From Chitinophagaceae bacterium (GTDB taxonomy: Bacteria > Bacteroidota > Bacteroidia > Chitinophagales > Chitinophagaceae), in contig CANGOX010000007.1 of assembly GCA_947455605.1 (NCBI GenBank), forward strand, positions 1 to 64,000: a DNA stretch of 64,000 nt. Direction: 5' to 3'. The notes under the pieces were generated by a model that did no database searches, was not told where the DNA came from, and worked only from the letters and a program-made list of their open reading frames with translations. The translations under genes were made by a program, and so were the position numbers. Shown in pieces: positions 42,627 through 50,320 of the stretch. Position 1 is the first letter of the stretch, and every line of letters starts with the position of its first letter.

Positions 42627-44261
42627 TTAATATCCACCCATGCCACCCATATCAGGTGCACCATGAGAATGAGGCGCTTCAGCTTTTGGCTTATCGGCGA
42701 TCACACATTCTGTGGTTAACAGCATAGCTGCGATAGACGCAGCATTTTCCAATGCTACACGGCTAACTTTGGTAGGATCGATAACACCTGCTTTGAACAG
42801 GTTCTCGTAAACTTCGGTACGGGCGTTGAAACCGAAATCTCCCTTACCTTCTTTGATCTTCTGAACCACGATAGAACCTTCGATACCGCTGTTCACAACG
42901 ATCTGGCGAAGTGGTTCTTCGATCGCTCTTTTCACGATCTGGATACCGGTAGTTTCGTCTTCGTTGGCACCTTTCAGTTTTTCGAGGCTTTCTACTGCGC
43001 GGATATAAGCAACACCACCACCCGGTACAATACCTTCTTCAACAGCAGCCCTGGTTGCGTGCAGTGCATCGTCAACACGGTCTTTCTTTTCTTTCATTTC
43101 AACTTCTGTGGCAGCACCTACATACAAAACAGCTACACCACCGCTTAATTTAGCGAGACGTTCCTGTAATTTTTCGCGGTCATAATCAGAAGTGGTATTC
43201 TCGATCTGTGCTTTGATCTGGTTTACACGTGCAACGATATCAGCTTTCTTGCCTTTACCGCCAACAACGATGGTATTGTCTTTATCGATCGTAACAGAAG
43301 CAGCTGAACCTAAATAGGTAAGGTCAGCGCTTTCCAGTTTGAAACCTTGTTCTTCGCTTACCACGATACCGGCAGTTAAGATCGCAATATCAGTGAGCAT
43401 TTCTTTTCTGCGGTCGCCAAAGCCTGGTGCTTTTACAGCAGCCACTTTCAGCGTACCACGTAATTTGTTTACCACCAGTGTTGCCAATGCTTCACCTTCG
43501 AGGTCTTCAGCAATGATCAACAACGGACGGCCGCTTTGTGCAACTTTCTCCAGAATATGAAGAATGTCTTTCATAGCGCTGATCTTCTTGTCGTAGATCA
43601 GGATGTATGGGTTCTGCAGTTCCACTTCCATTTTTTCGCTGTTGGTAACGAAATAAGGAGAGATATAACCACGGTCGAATTGCATACCTTCTACCACATC
43701 AACAGTGGTATCGGTTCCTTTGGCTTCTTCAACAGTGATCACACCTTCTTTACCAACTTTTGACATAGCGGTAGCAATTAATTTGCCGATTTCGCTGTCG
43801 CTGTTGGCAGAGATAGTTGCAACCTGCTCAATTTTTTTAGAATCGTTACCAACGGCTTGTGATTGTGCTTTCAGGCTTTCGATCACTTTGGCAACGGCTT
43901 TATCAATACCACGTTTCAGGTCCATTGGATTGGCACCGGCAGCAACGTTCTTCAAACCTTCGCTGATAATGCTCTGTGCTAAAACAGTAGCGGTAGTAGT
44001 ACCATCACCGGCAATATCTGCGGTTTTAGAAGCTACTTCTTTCACCATTTGTGCACCCATGTTCTCAATAGGATCTTCTAGTTCAATTTCTTTGGCAACA
44101 GTTACACCATCTTTGGTTACCTGTGGTGCGCCGAATTTCTTTTCAATAACCACATTACGGCCTTTTGGTCCGAGGGTTACTTTTACTGCGTTGGCTAAGA
44201 TATCAACGCCTTTTTTCATTTTATTCCTTGCTTCGATATCGAAGAAAATCTGTTTTGACAT
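42627..44261 (-). CDS. groL: Chaperonin GroEL (Hsp60)
   Basis: The 544-residue large chaperonin subunit, which folds client proteins inside a double ring with ATP. The signatures are [19 protein letters not shown] near the N-terminus, the [12 protein letters not shown] nucleotide site (near residues 85-96) and [12 protein letters not shown]. The tail [14 protein letters not shown] is the His/Gly/Met-rich type usual in Chitinophagaceae-like bacteria. It follows groS in a conventional groESL operon; the gap of 65 bp contains TTTGAAAAT repeats. Confidence 0.98.
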   Translation of the reverse strand: MSKQIFFDIEARNKMKKGVDILANAVKVTLGPKGRNVVIEKKFGAPQVTKDGVTVAKEIELEDPIENMGAQMVKEVASKTADIAGDGTTTATVLAQSIISEGLKNVAAGANPMDLKRGIDKAVAKVIESLKAQSQAVGNDSKKIEQVATISANSDSEIGKLIATAMSKVGKEGVITVEEAKGTDTTVDVVEGMQFDRGYISPYFVTNSEKMEVELQNPYILIYDKKISAMKDILHILEKVAQSGRPLLIIAEDLEGEALATLVVNKLRGTLKVAAVKAPGFGDRRKEMLTDIAILTAGIVVSEEQGFKLESADLTYLGSAASVTIDKDNTIVVGGKGKKADIVARVNQIKAQIENTTSDYDREKLQERLAKLSGGVAVLYVGAATEVEMKEKKDRVDDALHATRAAVEEGIVPGGGVAYIRAVESLEKLKGANEDETTGIQIVKRAIEEPLRQIVVNSGIEGSIVVQKIKEGKGDFGFNARTEVYENLFKAGVIDPTKVSRVALENAASIAAMLLTTECVIADKPKAEAPHSHGAPDMGGMGGY

Positions 44262-44264
44262 ATT

Positions 44265-44305
44265 ATTTTAATTTGAAAATTTGAAAATGTGAAAATTTGA
44301 AAATC
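44265..44305. repeat. TTTGAAAAT repeats in the groS-groL gap
   Basis: Four to five imperfect copies of a 9-bp word, TTTGAAAAT/TGTGAAAAT, lie in the leader between groS and groL. This is another example of short-unit intergenic arrays in this genome; no regulatory motif such as CIRCE was recognised. Confidence 0.75.
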
Positions 44306-44326
44306 AGCAGATCATCAAATATCAGA

Positions 44327-44608
44327 TTAAACAATAGCGAGAATGTCGCTTTCACGCATGATCAGGAGGTCCTGGCCTTCGATCTGGATCTCTGTTCCGG
44401 CATATTTACCATATAAAACGGTATCGCCAACTTTTACAGTTACGGGCTCGTCTTTTTTACCGGCTCCGGCAGCTACGATAGTGCCACGTTGTGGTTTCTC
44501 TTTTGCAGTATCAGGGATAATGATTCCGCCTGCAGTTTTTTCTTCAGCAGCGGCTGGCTTAACAATTACTCTGTCATGCAGAGGAGTAACGTTGAGTTTT
44601 TTTGCCAT
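44327..44608 (-). CDS. groS: Co-chaperonin GroES (Hsp10)
   Basis: The 93-residue co-chaperonin that caps the GroEL cavity. The signatures are [35 protein letters not shown] (mobile loop included), [17 protein letters not shown] and the C-terminal [14 protein letters not shown]. It is the first gene of groESL. CATCTTTG (44749-44756 on the minus strand) is close to, but not an exact, -7 box about 140 bp upstream. The heat-shock regulator cannot be identified from the sequence. Confidence 0.97.
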   Translation of the reverse strand: MAKKLNVTPLHDRVIVKPAAAEEKTAGGIIIPDTAKEKPQRGTIVAAGAGKKDEPVTVKVGDTVLYGKYAGTEIQIEGQDLLIMRESDILAIV

Positions 44609-44817
44609 ACGTTATAGGTTTTTAATTGATTGAGTTAATAATGTATCTGGCTATCCACGATTATTATGCCATAGGGGAGAATCAGGTCAAATTTTCAGAA
44701 ACCGGGCCAAACCCTTCCGATAGCAAGCATAGACTGTCAGAAAGGACGCAAAGATGGGGTAAGTTTTTGAATTGACGGTGTCAAAATTGCATAGTACGGC
44801 GGCCGGGAATCGATACG

Positions 44818-44846
44818 CAAAAAGCCGGCCCCTTAAGGACCGGCTT
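44818..44846. terminator. Terminator of the truncated haemoglobin gene
   Basis: AAGCCGG (44822-44828) pairs with CCGGCTT (44840-44846), with an AA-rich flank that supplies the T tract on the minus strand. It lies 33 bp beyond the stop of the globin gene. Confidence 0.75.
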
Positions 44847-44878
44847 CATGAAAACGTGCGGGAAGGCAAATGCGGAAC

Positions 44879-45436
44879 TTATTTCTGAACCACCTGACCC
44901 CTGAGGGTATTTACAATAGCCCCTACCGAGCCGATCAGGTTATCGGGCAATTTGTTCTTTTTGGCACCTGCAACCAGGTCGGTAATAAACTGGTCGAAAT
45001 CTGTCGTTGCTGCCTTCCCGTTCATCCTTGGGTTTTTGGCGGGATCATGTGCCGTAACCATATCGTCGCCGGCATATGTAAAGTTTTTAGACCCTGTTGC
45101 GGCACAAAACAGGTCGGTCAGGTTCTTGCTCAATTCGGCAAAACCACTGGTATTCCCTGCCGTTACTTCTGCCAGCAGTACTTTGAAGAATCCATTCAAT
45201 TTGGGATCTGCAGCGATCACAAATATGGTGCTGTCAACTACCGAACGGATACCCAAACGCCCCTGTTCGATCATGACCGTACTACTGGTTGGGTCTTTTA
45301 CGAGGGTAGTGCCTCCCAATGAATCGTATAGTGTGAGACGGGTTGCCATACCCTCATCATTTTTACTGCAGGAACTGAAGATAACAGTGGATCCTGTTAA
45401 GAGAATCAGTAAAGAAAAGAAAATTGATTTTTTCAT
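44879..45436 (-). CDS. Lipoprotein group 1 truncated haemoglobin-like protein
   Basis: A 185-residue protein. The first 23 residues form a lipoprotein signal ending SSC (MKKSIFFSLLILLTGSTVIFSSC in outline). The rest resembles a trHbN-type globin: LYDSLGGTTLVKDP, the DPKLNGFF helix and LSKNLTDLFCAATGSKNFTYAGDDM. The proximal histidine is probably that in MVTAHDPAKNPRMNG. A globin on a membrane anchor facing the periplasm is unusual; oxygen or NO chemistry there would fit. It is downstream of an anchored unknown gene with a 23-bp gap. Confidence 0.8.
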   Translation of the reverse strand: MKKSIFFSLLILLTGSTVIFSSCSKNDEGMATRLTLYDSLGGTTLVKDPTSSTVMIEQGRLGIRSVVDSTIFVIAADPKLNGFFKVLLAEVTAGNTSGFAELSKNLTDLFCAATGSKNFTYAGDDMVTAHDPAKNPRMNGKAATTDFDQFITDLVAGAKKNKLPDNLIGSVGAIVNTLRGQVVQK

Positions 45437-45459
45437 CGTTTTTGTTTTAGGGTGGTGTA

Positions 45460-45888
45460 TTAAATAATTTTTTTAAGGGCTATATAGGCTTTGTAACTGA
45501 GAGAACGGGAGGAGACAGGGCAACCGCTTTTCATTTCTGCTGTTGTGGGCACTACACGGAAAGCAGGTAAAAGAAGTTCTGATCTGAAATTGGTAAGAAC
45601 CTTGTCTGCATTGGTTTGCAGCGGATAGAAAGTAAATACAAGAATTGCAGATTCGGGATTGCATAGCACATGATCAATTCCTTTTTGTTGATACATCCAG
45701 GCTGTGATCTTTTGTGCATCGGATTCACTGATCTGTTTTTTGATGTCGATCCTTGCCATGATTCTTGTATAGGTATCGGGTGCTTTGGGCCGGGTAACCA
45801 TATAAATATGCACAGCCAAAATCAATAGTAATACACTCAAAACTGAAGCTGACCAGATGAGGATCTTTTGAACATTTTTTCTTTTCAT
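45460..45888 (-). CDS. Anchored protein of unknown function, paired with the globin gene
   Basis: A 142-residue protein with one N-terminal membrane helix (ILIWSASVLSVLLLILAVHIYMV) and a soluble part of about 100 residues. The soluble region (ARIDIKKQISESDAQKITAWMYQQKGIDHVLCNPESAILVFTFYP in outline) has the beta-alpha-beta-beta pattern of heavy-metal-associated-like domains, but only one cysteine near the expected site (VLCNPES). I do not recognise a family. It is expected to act in the envelope together with the haemoglobin-like lipoprotein. Confidence 0.72.
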   Translation of the reverse strand: MKRKNVQKILIWSASVLSVLLLILAVHIYMVTRPKAPDTYTRIMARIDIKKQISESDAQKITAWMYQQKGIDHVLCNPESAILVFTFYPLQTNADKVLTNFRSELLLPAFRVVPTTAEMKSGCPVSSRSLSYKAYIALKKII

Positions 45889-46097
45889 AAATGGGTTTTA
45901 AAATGAAAACGAAATGAATACCCTCACAAACGGCATTCGATCCAATCCGGATTTGAATCATGAAAAAAAATGGCCCTGTTTCCCGAATAAAAAAAAGCTA
46001 AAGGGGATTCTGTGAAAAAACGGACTTATCATAAAACCATTGATAGAAATCACACGTAAATAGTGGAAGCTTTAAGCAAGGTTGTATCAAGGTGGAG

Positions 46098-46119
46098 ACC
46101 CGTTCGTTCCCGAACGGGT
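46098..46119. repeat. Small palindrome upstream of nusB
   Basis: ACCCGTTC (46098-46105) pairs with GAACGGGT (46112-46119), with a 6-nt loop, and is followed by a T-rich stretch. It lies directly before the nusB promoter and could be a terminator for transcription entering from upstream or an operator; neither is shown. Confidence 0.6.
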
Positions 46120-46127
46120 ATTTTCAT

Positions 46128-46158
46128 TTTGCACGGGGCGGTTTATGCAATATATTTG
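46128..46158 (+). promoter_or_regulatory. Complete Bacteroidota promoter of nusB (TTTG-N19-TATATTTG)
   Basis: TTTG at 46128-46131 and TATATTTG at 46151-46158 match the -33 and -7 elements with a 19-bp spacer. Transcription would start near 46165, 19 bp upstream of ATG 46184. It supports that start and excludes the longer frame from 46082. Confidence 0.8.
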
Positions 46159-46183
46159 CGGCTCCCAAATAAGTTCTTACCAG

Positions 46184-47113
46184 ATGATAAGCAGAAGAAA
46201 TATTCGTGTGAAAGTGATGCAGTTACTCTATATGATAGAAGCTGCCGACAACCTGGTTGCCTTTAAAAAGCCGGTAGAAGAGTTGCAGAAACAGCTCGAC
46301 AGAAGCCGTGAATTATTCGTTTACCTCCTTTATTTCCTTACCGAAGTGGCCCGCTATGCCGAAACCAGTGCCCAGGCACGCGCTTCCCGCAACCTGCCTT
46401 CACAGGATGACCTGAATGTGAATATCAAGATTGCCGGTAATGAATTTCTCTGGCAGATACTGGAAAACCCTTCTTTTCAGAAAGCCCTGGAACTGGATAA
46501 ACCACAGCTGATCATTGATAAAGAACTGGTTAAGAAGATCTATACAGAGCTTACTGAAACTGATAAATACAAGGAATACATCTCTCTCCAAAGCCGCGAA
46601 AAAGCCAAGGAAAAGGAGATCATCAAGCTGATCTTTACCCAATTGATGCTTCCGAATGAGTCGTTCATCAACCACCTCGAAGAATTATTCAATAACTGGG
46701 ATGATGATGCGGATATGATGGACCAGCTGATGCTGAACTATATCCAAAAACCTGCCGGTTATAACCTGCAGGAAATGTTGAGTCCGGAAAAATGGGATTT
46801 TGCCAAAACCCTGCTCTCCACTACTTTGGAGAAAAAGGAATACTGTGCAGAACTGATCAAACCCAAACTGAAGAACTGGGATTCTGAACGTATTGCAGTG
46901 TTAGATATGGTACTGATGCGGATGGGCGTTTGTGAGTTATTGTATTTTGAGACCATACCTACCAAAGTAACCATTAACGAATATATTGATCTGGCCAAGG
47001 ATTACAGTACTCCCCAAAGCGGACAGTTTGTGAACGGGATCCTGGATAATATCCATAAGGAAATGCTTGAATCGGGTAAGATCAGGAAGATAAATTTTAA
47101 GAATAAGGCTTAA
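46184..47113 (+). CDS. nusB: Transcription antitermination factor NusB
   Basis: A 309-residue protein that binds the boxA RNA in rRNA operons with NusE (S10). The conserved NusB fold is at the C-terminus: WDSERIAVLDMVLMRMGVCELLYFE and TKVTINEYIDLAKDYSTPQSGQFVNGILDNI. The N-terminal half, from MISRRNIRVKVMQLLYMIEAADN, is a long helical extension found in Bacteroidota. ATG 46184 was chosen from the promoter. It begins the nusB-yajC-coaE cluster, widely seen in this phylum. Confidence 0.9.
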   Translation: MISRRNIRVKVMQLLYMIEAADNLVAFKKPVEELQKQLDRSRELFVYLLYFLTEVARYAETSAQARASRNLPSQDDLNVNIKIAGNEFLWQILENPSFQKALELDKPQLIIDKELVKKIYTELTETDKYKEYISLQSREKAKEKEIIKLIFTQLMLPNESFINHLEELFNNWDDDADMMDQLMLNYIQKPAGYNLQEMLSPEKWDFAKTLLSTTLEKKEYCAELIKPKLKNWDSERIAVLDMVLMRMGVCELLYFETIPTKVTINEYIDLAKDYSTPQSGQFVNGILDNIHKEMLESGKIRKINFKNKA

Positions 47114-47204
47114 GTACGAACACTTATCTTTACGGCGTTTTACAAATTGCCGTTGAGCAGTTTCGGTGAAACAGAAAAACAATCATTCAAATAAAATCAA
47201 TCAA

Positions 47205-47525
47205 ATGTTGCAATTGAACGCTATTTTATTACAAGCCGCTCCGGGTGGAGGAGGAATGGTACAGTTATTATTAATGGGAGGTATCATCCTGGTTTTCTGG
47301 TTATTCATGATCCGTCCGCAGGCAAAAAAGGCAAAAGAACAGAAGAAATTTGTTGACAATATGCAAAAAGGCGATAAAGTGGTTACCATCGCCGGTATAC
47401 ATGGTACGATCAATAAGATCAACGAAGACAATACCATTCAACTGGAAGTAAGCCCAGGCAGTTACCTGAAGATCGAGAAATCTACGATCAGTATGGAATG
47501 GTCTGCTGCGCTGAACAAAGCCTAG
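47205..47525 (+). CDS. yajC: Preprotein translocase subunit YajC
   Basis: A 106-residue small membrane protein associated with SecDF. It has one N-terminal membrane helix (MVQLLLMGGIILVFWLFMIRPQ) followed by the YajC signature (KKAKEQKKFVDNMQKGDKVVTIAGIHGTINKI). I prefer ATG 47205, directly before the helix region, over GTG 47166. It lies after nusB, as in other Bacteroidota. Confidence 0.93.
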   Translation: MLQLNAILLQAAPGGGGMVQLLLMGGIILVFWLFMIRPQAKKAKEQKKFVDNMQKGDKVVTIAGIHGTINKINEDNTIQLEVSPGSYLKIEKSTISMEWSAALNKA

Positions 47526-47551
47526 TTGACTGTTCTTAAACATATTTTACC

Positions 47552-47578
47552 AACCGGGTGGCTTCCACCCGGTTTTTT
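47552..47578 (+). terminator. Terminator between yajC and coaE
   Basis: AACCGGGTGG (47552-47561) pairs perfectly with CCACCCGGTT (47565-47574) over a 3-nt loop, followed by a run of T. It lies 27 bp beyond the yajC stop and would reduce read-through into coaE; the longest coaE frame begins inside its stem. Confidence 0.9.
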
Positions 47579-47644
47579 ATTGAAATAGCGGCAGAGACAA
47601 AAGAATTGATAACTTTCCTTTCTGATCAATTAAAACTCCGGATC

Positions 47645-48241
47645 GTGGCTTTACGTATTGGCCTTACTGGCGGCATAGGAAGTGGAAAAAGTCTCGTTGC
47701 ACATCTCTTTACTGTGCTGGGTATTCCTGTGTTTGATGCAGATTCAAGAGCGAAGCAGATCATGGAATCGAATGCGGATCTCAGAAAAGCACTGGTTGAA
47801 AAATTTGGCGCAGAAACCTATACCAATGGGCATTTAAACCGTAAATACCTGGCCAATATTGTGTTCAACGACAGTTATCAATTGGCATCACTCAATGCAT
47901 TGGTGCATCCTTATACCATTGAAGCTGCAGAGAAATGGACATTGGAACAAACTACCCCATACACCGTAAAGGAAGCGGCTTTATTTTTTGAAGCCGGCTC
48001 TGCTTTTGGGATCGATTATATGATCGGGGTATATGCTCCTGTACATCTTCGGATCAAACGCGTAATGGACAGGGACGGGATTACCCGGGACGAAGTAAAA
48101 TCCCGTATGCAAAAACAGATACCGGAAGAGATCAAAATGCGTTTATGTGATTTTGTGATCATGAATGATGAACAACATCTTCTGATACCCCAGGTATTGA
48201 AACTGCATGAGCAGTTTTTACAAGAATCAAAAGAGCCCTGA
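47645..48241 (+). CDS. coaE: Dephospho-CoA kinase
   Basis: Phosphorylates the ribose 3'-OH of dephospho-CoA, the last step of coenzyme A synthesis. The P-loop is GLTGGIGSGKS at the very N-terminus, DADSRAKQIM contains the catalytic-base region and ITRDEVKSRMQKQIPEEIK is a family helix. No ATG precedes the P-loop. GTG 47645 gives the standard N-terminus (MALRIGLTGGIG), while the earlier GTG 47558 lies in the terminator stem. It has 198 residues. The cupin gene begins 1 bp beyond its stop, so translation is coupled. Confidence 0.93.
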   Translation: MALRIGLTGGIGSGKSLVAHLFTVLGIPVFDADSRAKQIMESNADLRKALVEKFGAETYTNGHLNRKYLANIVFNDSYQLASLNALVHPYTIEAAEKWTLEQTTPYTVKEAALFFEAGSAFGIDYMIGVYAPVHLRIKRVMDRDGITRDEVKSRMQKQIPEEIKMRLCDFVIMNDEQHLLIPQVLKLHEQFLQESKEP

Positions 48242-48242
48242 T

Positions 48243-48602
48243 ATGCAGAAAGTGAATGTGCTGGAAAAAATGGAATTGGTTACCGATCATTGGAACCCCA
48301 GGATTGTGGGTGAACTGAATGGGCAACATGTGAAACTGGTAAAATTCAGCGGCCCTTTTACCTGGCACCATCATGAGCAGGAGGACGAATTATTCTATGT
48401 AGTAAAAGGATCTTTTGTGATGGAGCTTCGCAACAAGGATATCGAATTGAAAGAAGGCGATTTTCTGATCGTGCCCAAAGGAGTTGAGCACCGGCCCAAT
48501 GCTGCAGAAGAAGTTTGGGTAATGCTTTTTGAACCCGCCGCAACTTTGAATACAGGAAATACAGCGAACGAATTCACGAAAAAAGAGCTGGAGAAATTAT
48601 AG
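48243..48602 (+). CDS. Cupin domain protein
   Basis: A 119-residue single cupin barrel. The metal-binding motif is FTWHHHEQEDELFYVVKG (H-x-H and Glu), followed by the second cupin motif GDFLIVPKGVEHRPNAAEE with the third histidine. The metal is probably Fe, Mn or Zn; the substrate is unknown. ATG 48243, 1 bp after the coaE stop, is chosen over ATG 48207, which would overlap coaE by 35 bp. It probably shares the coaE transcript. Confidence 0.88.
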   Translation: MQKVNVLEKMELVTDHWNPRIVGELNGQHVKLVKFSGPFTWHHHEQEDELFYVVKGSFVMELRNKDIELKEGDFLIVPKGVEHRPNAAEEVWVMLFEPAATLNTGNTANEFTKKELEKL

Positions 48603-48748
48603 GTCCCCAAAAGTGCAACTGAAGTAAAGTGTGATTTTTCACCCATTAATGAGGGCATATTAAAGACACAGGCTAATCGGAATCAGCTATTTTCTATTTA
48701 TTCACATGTTTTCCACCATTTTGACAAATTATTAATCCTCAGATCCTT

Positions 48749-49114
48749 ATGCAACAAAACAGGAAATGGTTATGGATCATAAGTGGCTTACTGCTAATCT
48801 CTCTTTCGTTGTATGGGCTGATCTATAGCTGGGTTGTGCCTAAAACTGCTGCCTGGACAACCCCGCAAAAATGGCGGATGCTTCCTTTGCGGCAATCCAA
48901 AACGGTTGTGCAAGATTATCTTGGCGAACCGATCCCGGCCAGAGATCCTAAGGATTCAACTTATGAAGAATGGGGGGCGGGAACCAAAGGAAAACGATAT
49001 TTTCTCAGGATAGATTATGCTGATACAGTTGCAGTGGGCTACTCCATTCGATATCACTACGCCAATTGGTTGGTGGATAGAAATTATCTGATTGATAGCT
49101 TTTCTGTGAAGTAG
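48749..49114 (+). CDS. Membrane-anchored protein of unknown function
   Basis: A 121-residue protein with an N-terminal membrane helix (WLWIISGLLLISLSLYGLIYSWVV) and a short soluble region. PLRQSKTVVQDYLGEPIPARDPKDSTYEEWGAG resembles the strand-helix start of SmpA/OmlA-type lipoproteins (a helix with 'V..xLGxP'), but it lacks a lipobox, so the similarity is weak. It ends YRN/DSFSVK-like. It is isolated between the cupin and rRNA methyltransferase genes. Confidence 0.68.
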   Translation: MQQNRKWLWIISGLLLISLSLYGLIYSWVVPKTAAWTTPQKWRMLPLRQSKTVVQDYLGEPIPARDPKDSTYEEWGAGTKGKRYFLRIDYADTVAVGYSIRYHYANWLVDRNYLIDSFSVK

Positions 49115-49133
49115 GTTGAGGTGAGTAGTCAGT

Positions 49134-49182
49134 AGTGAGTTGTCAGTGGGGTTATCTCACTACTCACTACTGACAACTCACT
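49134..49182. repeat. TGAGTAG-type repeat hairpin
   Basis: AGTGAGTTGTCAGT (49134-49147) pairs perfectly with ACTGACAACTCACT (49169-49182). The sequence is made of GTAGTGA words and overlaps the rlmK-like stop codon (49178-49180). It is a likely terminator between convergent genes. Confidence 0.8.
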
Positions 49183-50128
49183 TCACTATCCTATAACACC
49201 ACCGCTTCAGCTTTCCCTCAAAATCAAACGGAGTAGTGGCTTTGGTGATATCACGGATCTCCGTGGCTTTAATCTGGTCATTTTCCAGTATGAATTTTGA
49301 GAAGTTGGTGCTGAAATAAACGATACCGCCAGCTGTGGTGGCTGCAAGTACATCATTTAATAACTCCACATGATCGCGCTGGATATCGAGAAAATCCTTC
49401 ATGCGCTTGCTGTTGCTGAATGTTGGTGGGTCGATAATCACCAGATCATAACTTTCCGGTGCAAGGGTTTTCAAATATTGTTTTACATCTGCGTGATCAA
49501 ATTTGTATTGGTCCTTATCCTTCATCAGATTGATCACAAAATTATCTTCGGCCCAGTTCAGGTAGGTTTTGGAGAGATCTACCGAAGTAACAGAAGTTGC
49601 GCCACCGGCTGCAGCATACACTGAGAAAGAACCCGTATAACAGAATAAATTCAATACCCGCTTGTCTTTACAAAGTTCCTTCACCATCTGGCGGGTGATA
49701 CGGTGGTCGAGGAACAGGCCCGTATCGAGGTAATCCGTCAGGTTTACCTGAAATTTTAATCCGTTCTCCATTACGGTAAAAAACTCCTGCTTCGTATCCA
49801 TTTTTTCATACTGGCCTTCGCGGTGCGACATCCGCTTGCGTTGTCTTACATAGATATGATCCTGCGCAATACCTGTGATCTCAGTTATGATGAGTAAGCA
49901 TTCATCCAGCCAAACCTCATGCTCCTCATCCGTCATACCATGTCTGCGCAGATACTCCGCCAGGTAAACCTTATCCTCATACAATTCAATACAGAAAGGA
50001 AATTCTGTAAGATCATGATCATACACCCGGTAACAGGATATCTGCATCCGCCTTGCCTGTTTGCTTCGGTGCTTGTACACTTTTGTCAGGCGGTTGCGGA
50101 ACATATCTGATTTCTGGGCCTCACTCAT
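49178..50128 (-). CDS. Class I rRNA methyltransferase (RlmK-like)
   Basis: A 316-residue SAM-dependent methyltransferase resembling the C-terminal half of E. coli RlmKL, which makes m7G2069 in 23S rRNA. SAM motif I is VLNLFCYTGSFSVYAAAGGA (near residue 160), motif II ends VTSVDLSKTYLNWAEDNF and the catalytic-type motif is VIIDPPTFSNSK. The N-terminal domain has the PUA-like RMQISCYRVYDHDLTEFPFCIELY pattern. The gene stands alone, without the RlmL half, so either it is a stand-alone RlmK or a related 5-methylcytosine enzyme. Confidence 0.85.
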   Translation of the reverse strand: MSEAQKSDMFRNRLTKVYKHRSKQARRMQISCYRVYDHDLTEFPFCIELYEDKVYLAEYLRRHGMTDEEHEVWLDECLLIITEITGIAQDHIYVRQRKRMSHREGQYEKMDTKQEFFTVMENGLKFQVNLTDYLDTGLFLDHRITRQMVKELCKDKRVLNLFCYTGSFSVYAAAGGATSVTSVDLSKTYLNWAEDNFVINLMKDKDQYKFDHADVKQYLKTLAPESYDLVIIDPPTFSNSKRMKDFLDIQRDHVELLNDVLAATTAGGIVYFSTNFSKFILENDQIKATEIRDITKATTPFDFEGKLKRWCYRIVK

Positions 50129-50157
50129 GAAAGATCTGTTTATGGGTTTACTGGTTT

Positions 50158-50300
50158 ATTTGTTTATTGAAAAAAAACACCCGTATTAAATTTTCGGTGC
50201 ATACTACAAAGAAACACCTATTTGCCTGCATAAAACTGAGATGCTTTTCTCCCGCCGTACAAATAAACCCATAAACAAGTAATTCAATAAACCCTATATT
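50158..50300. repeat. GTTTATT-rich inverted repeats in the rlmK/M14 gap
   Basis: GTTTATTGAA and GGTTTATTTGTTTATTG (about 50150-50172) face CAATAAACCC and AAATAAACCCATAAACAAG (about 50259-50295). It is an AT-rich, imperfect inverted repeat in the divergent gap. No promoter consensus is clear; TATATTTA near 50295 is a near match. Confidence 0.6.
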
Positions 50301-50320
50301 TAAAACCTAAAACATGCTTC

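Noticed and set aside
44749-44756. Exact -7 promoter box for groS
   Set aside because: CATCTTTG differs from TAnnTTTG and lies about 140 bp upstream with no -33 box, so it was mentioned only as a weak candidate.
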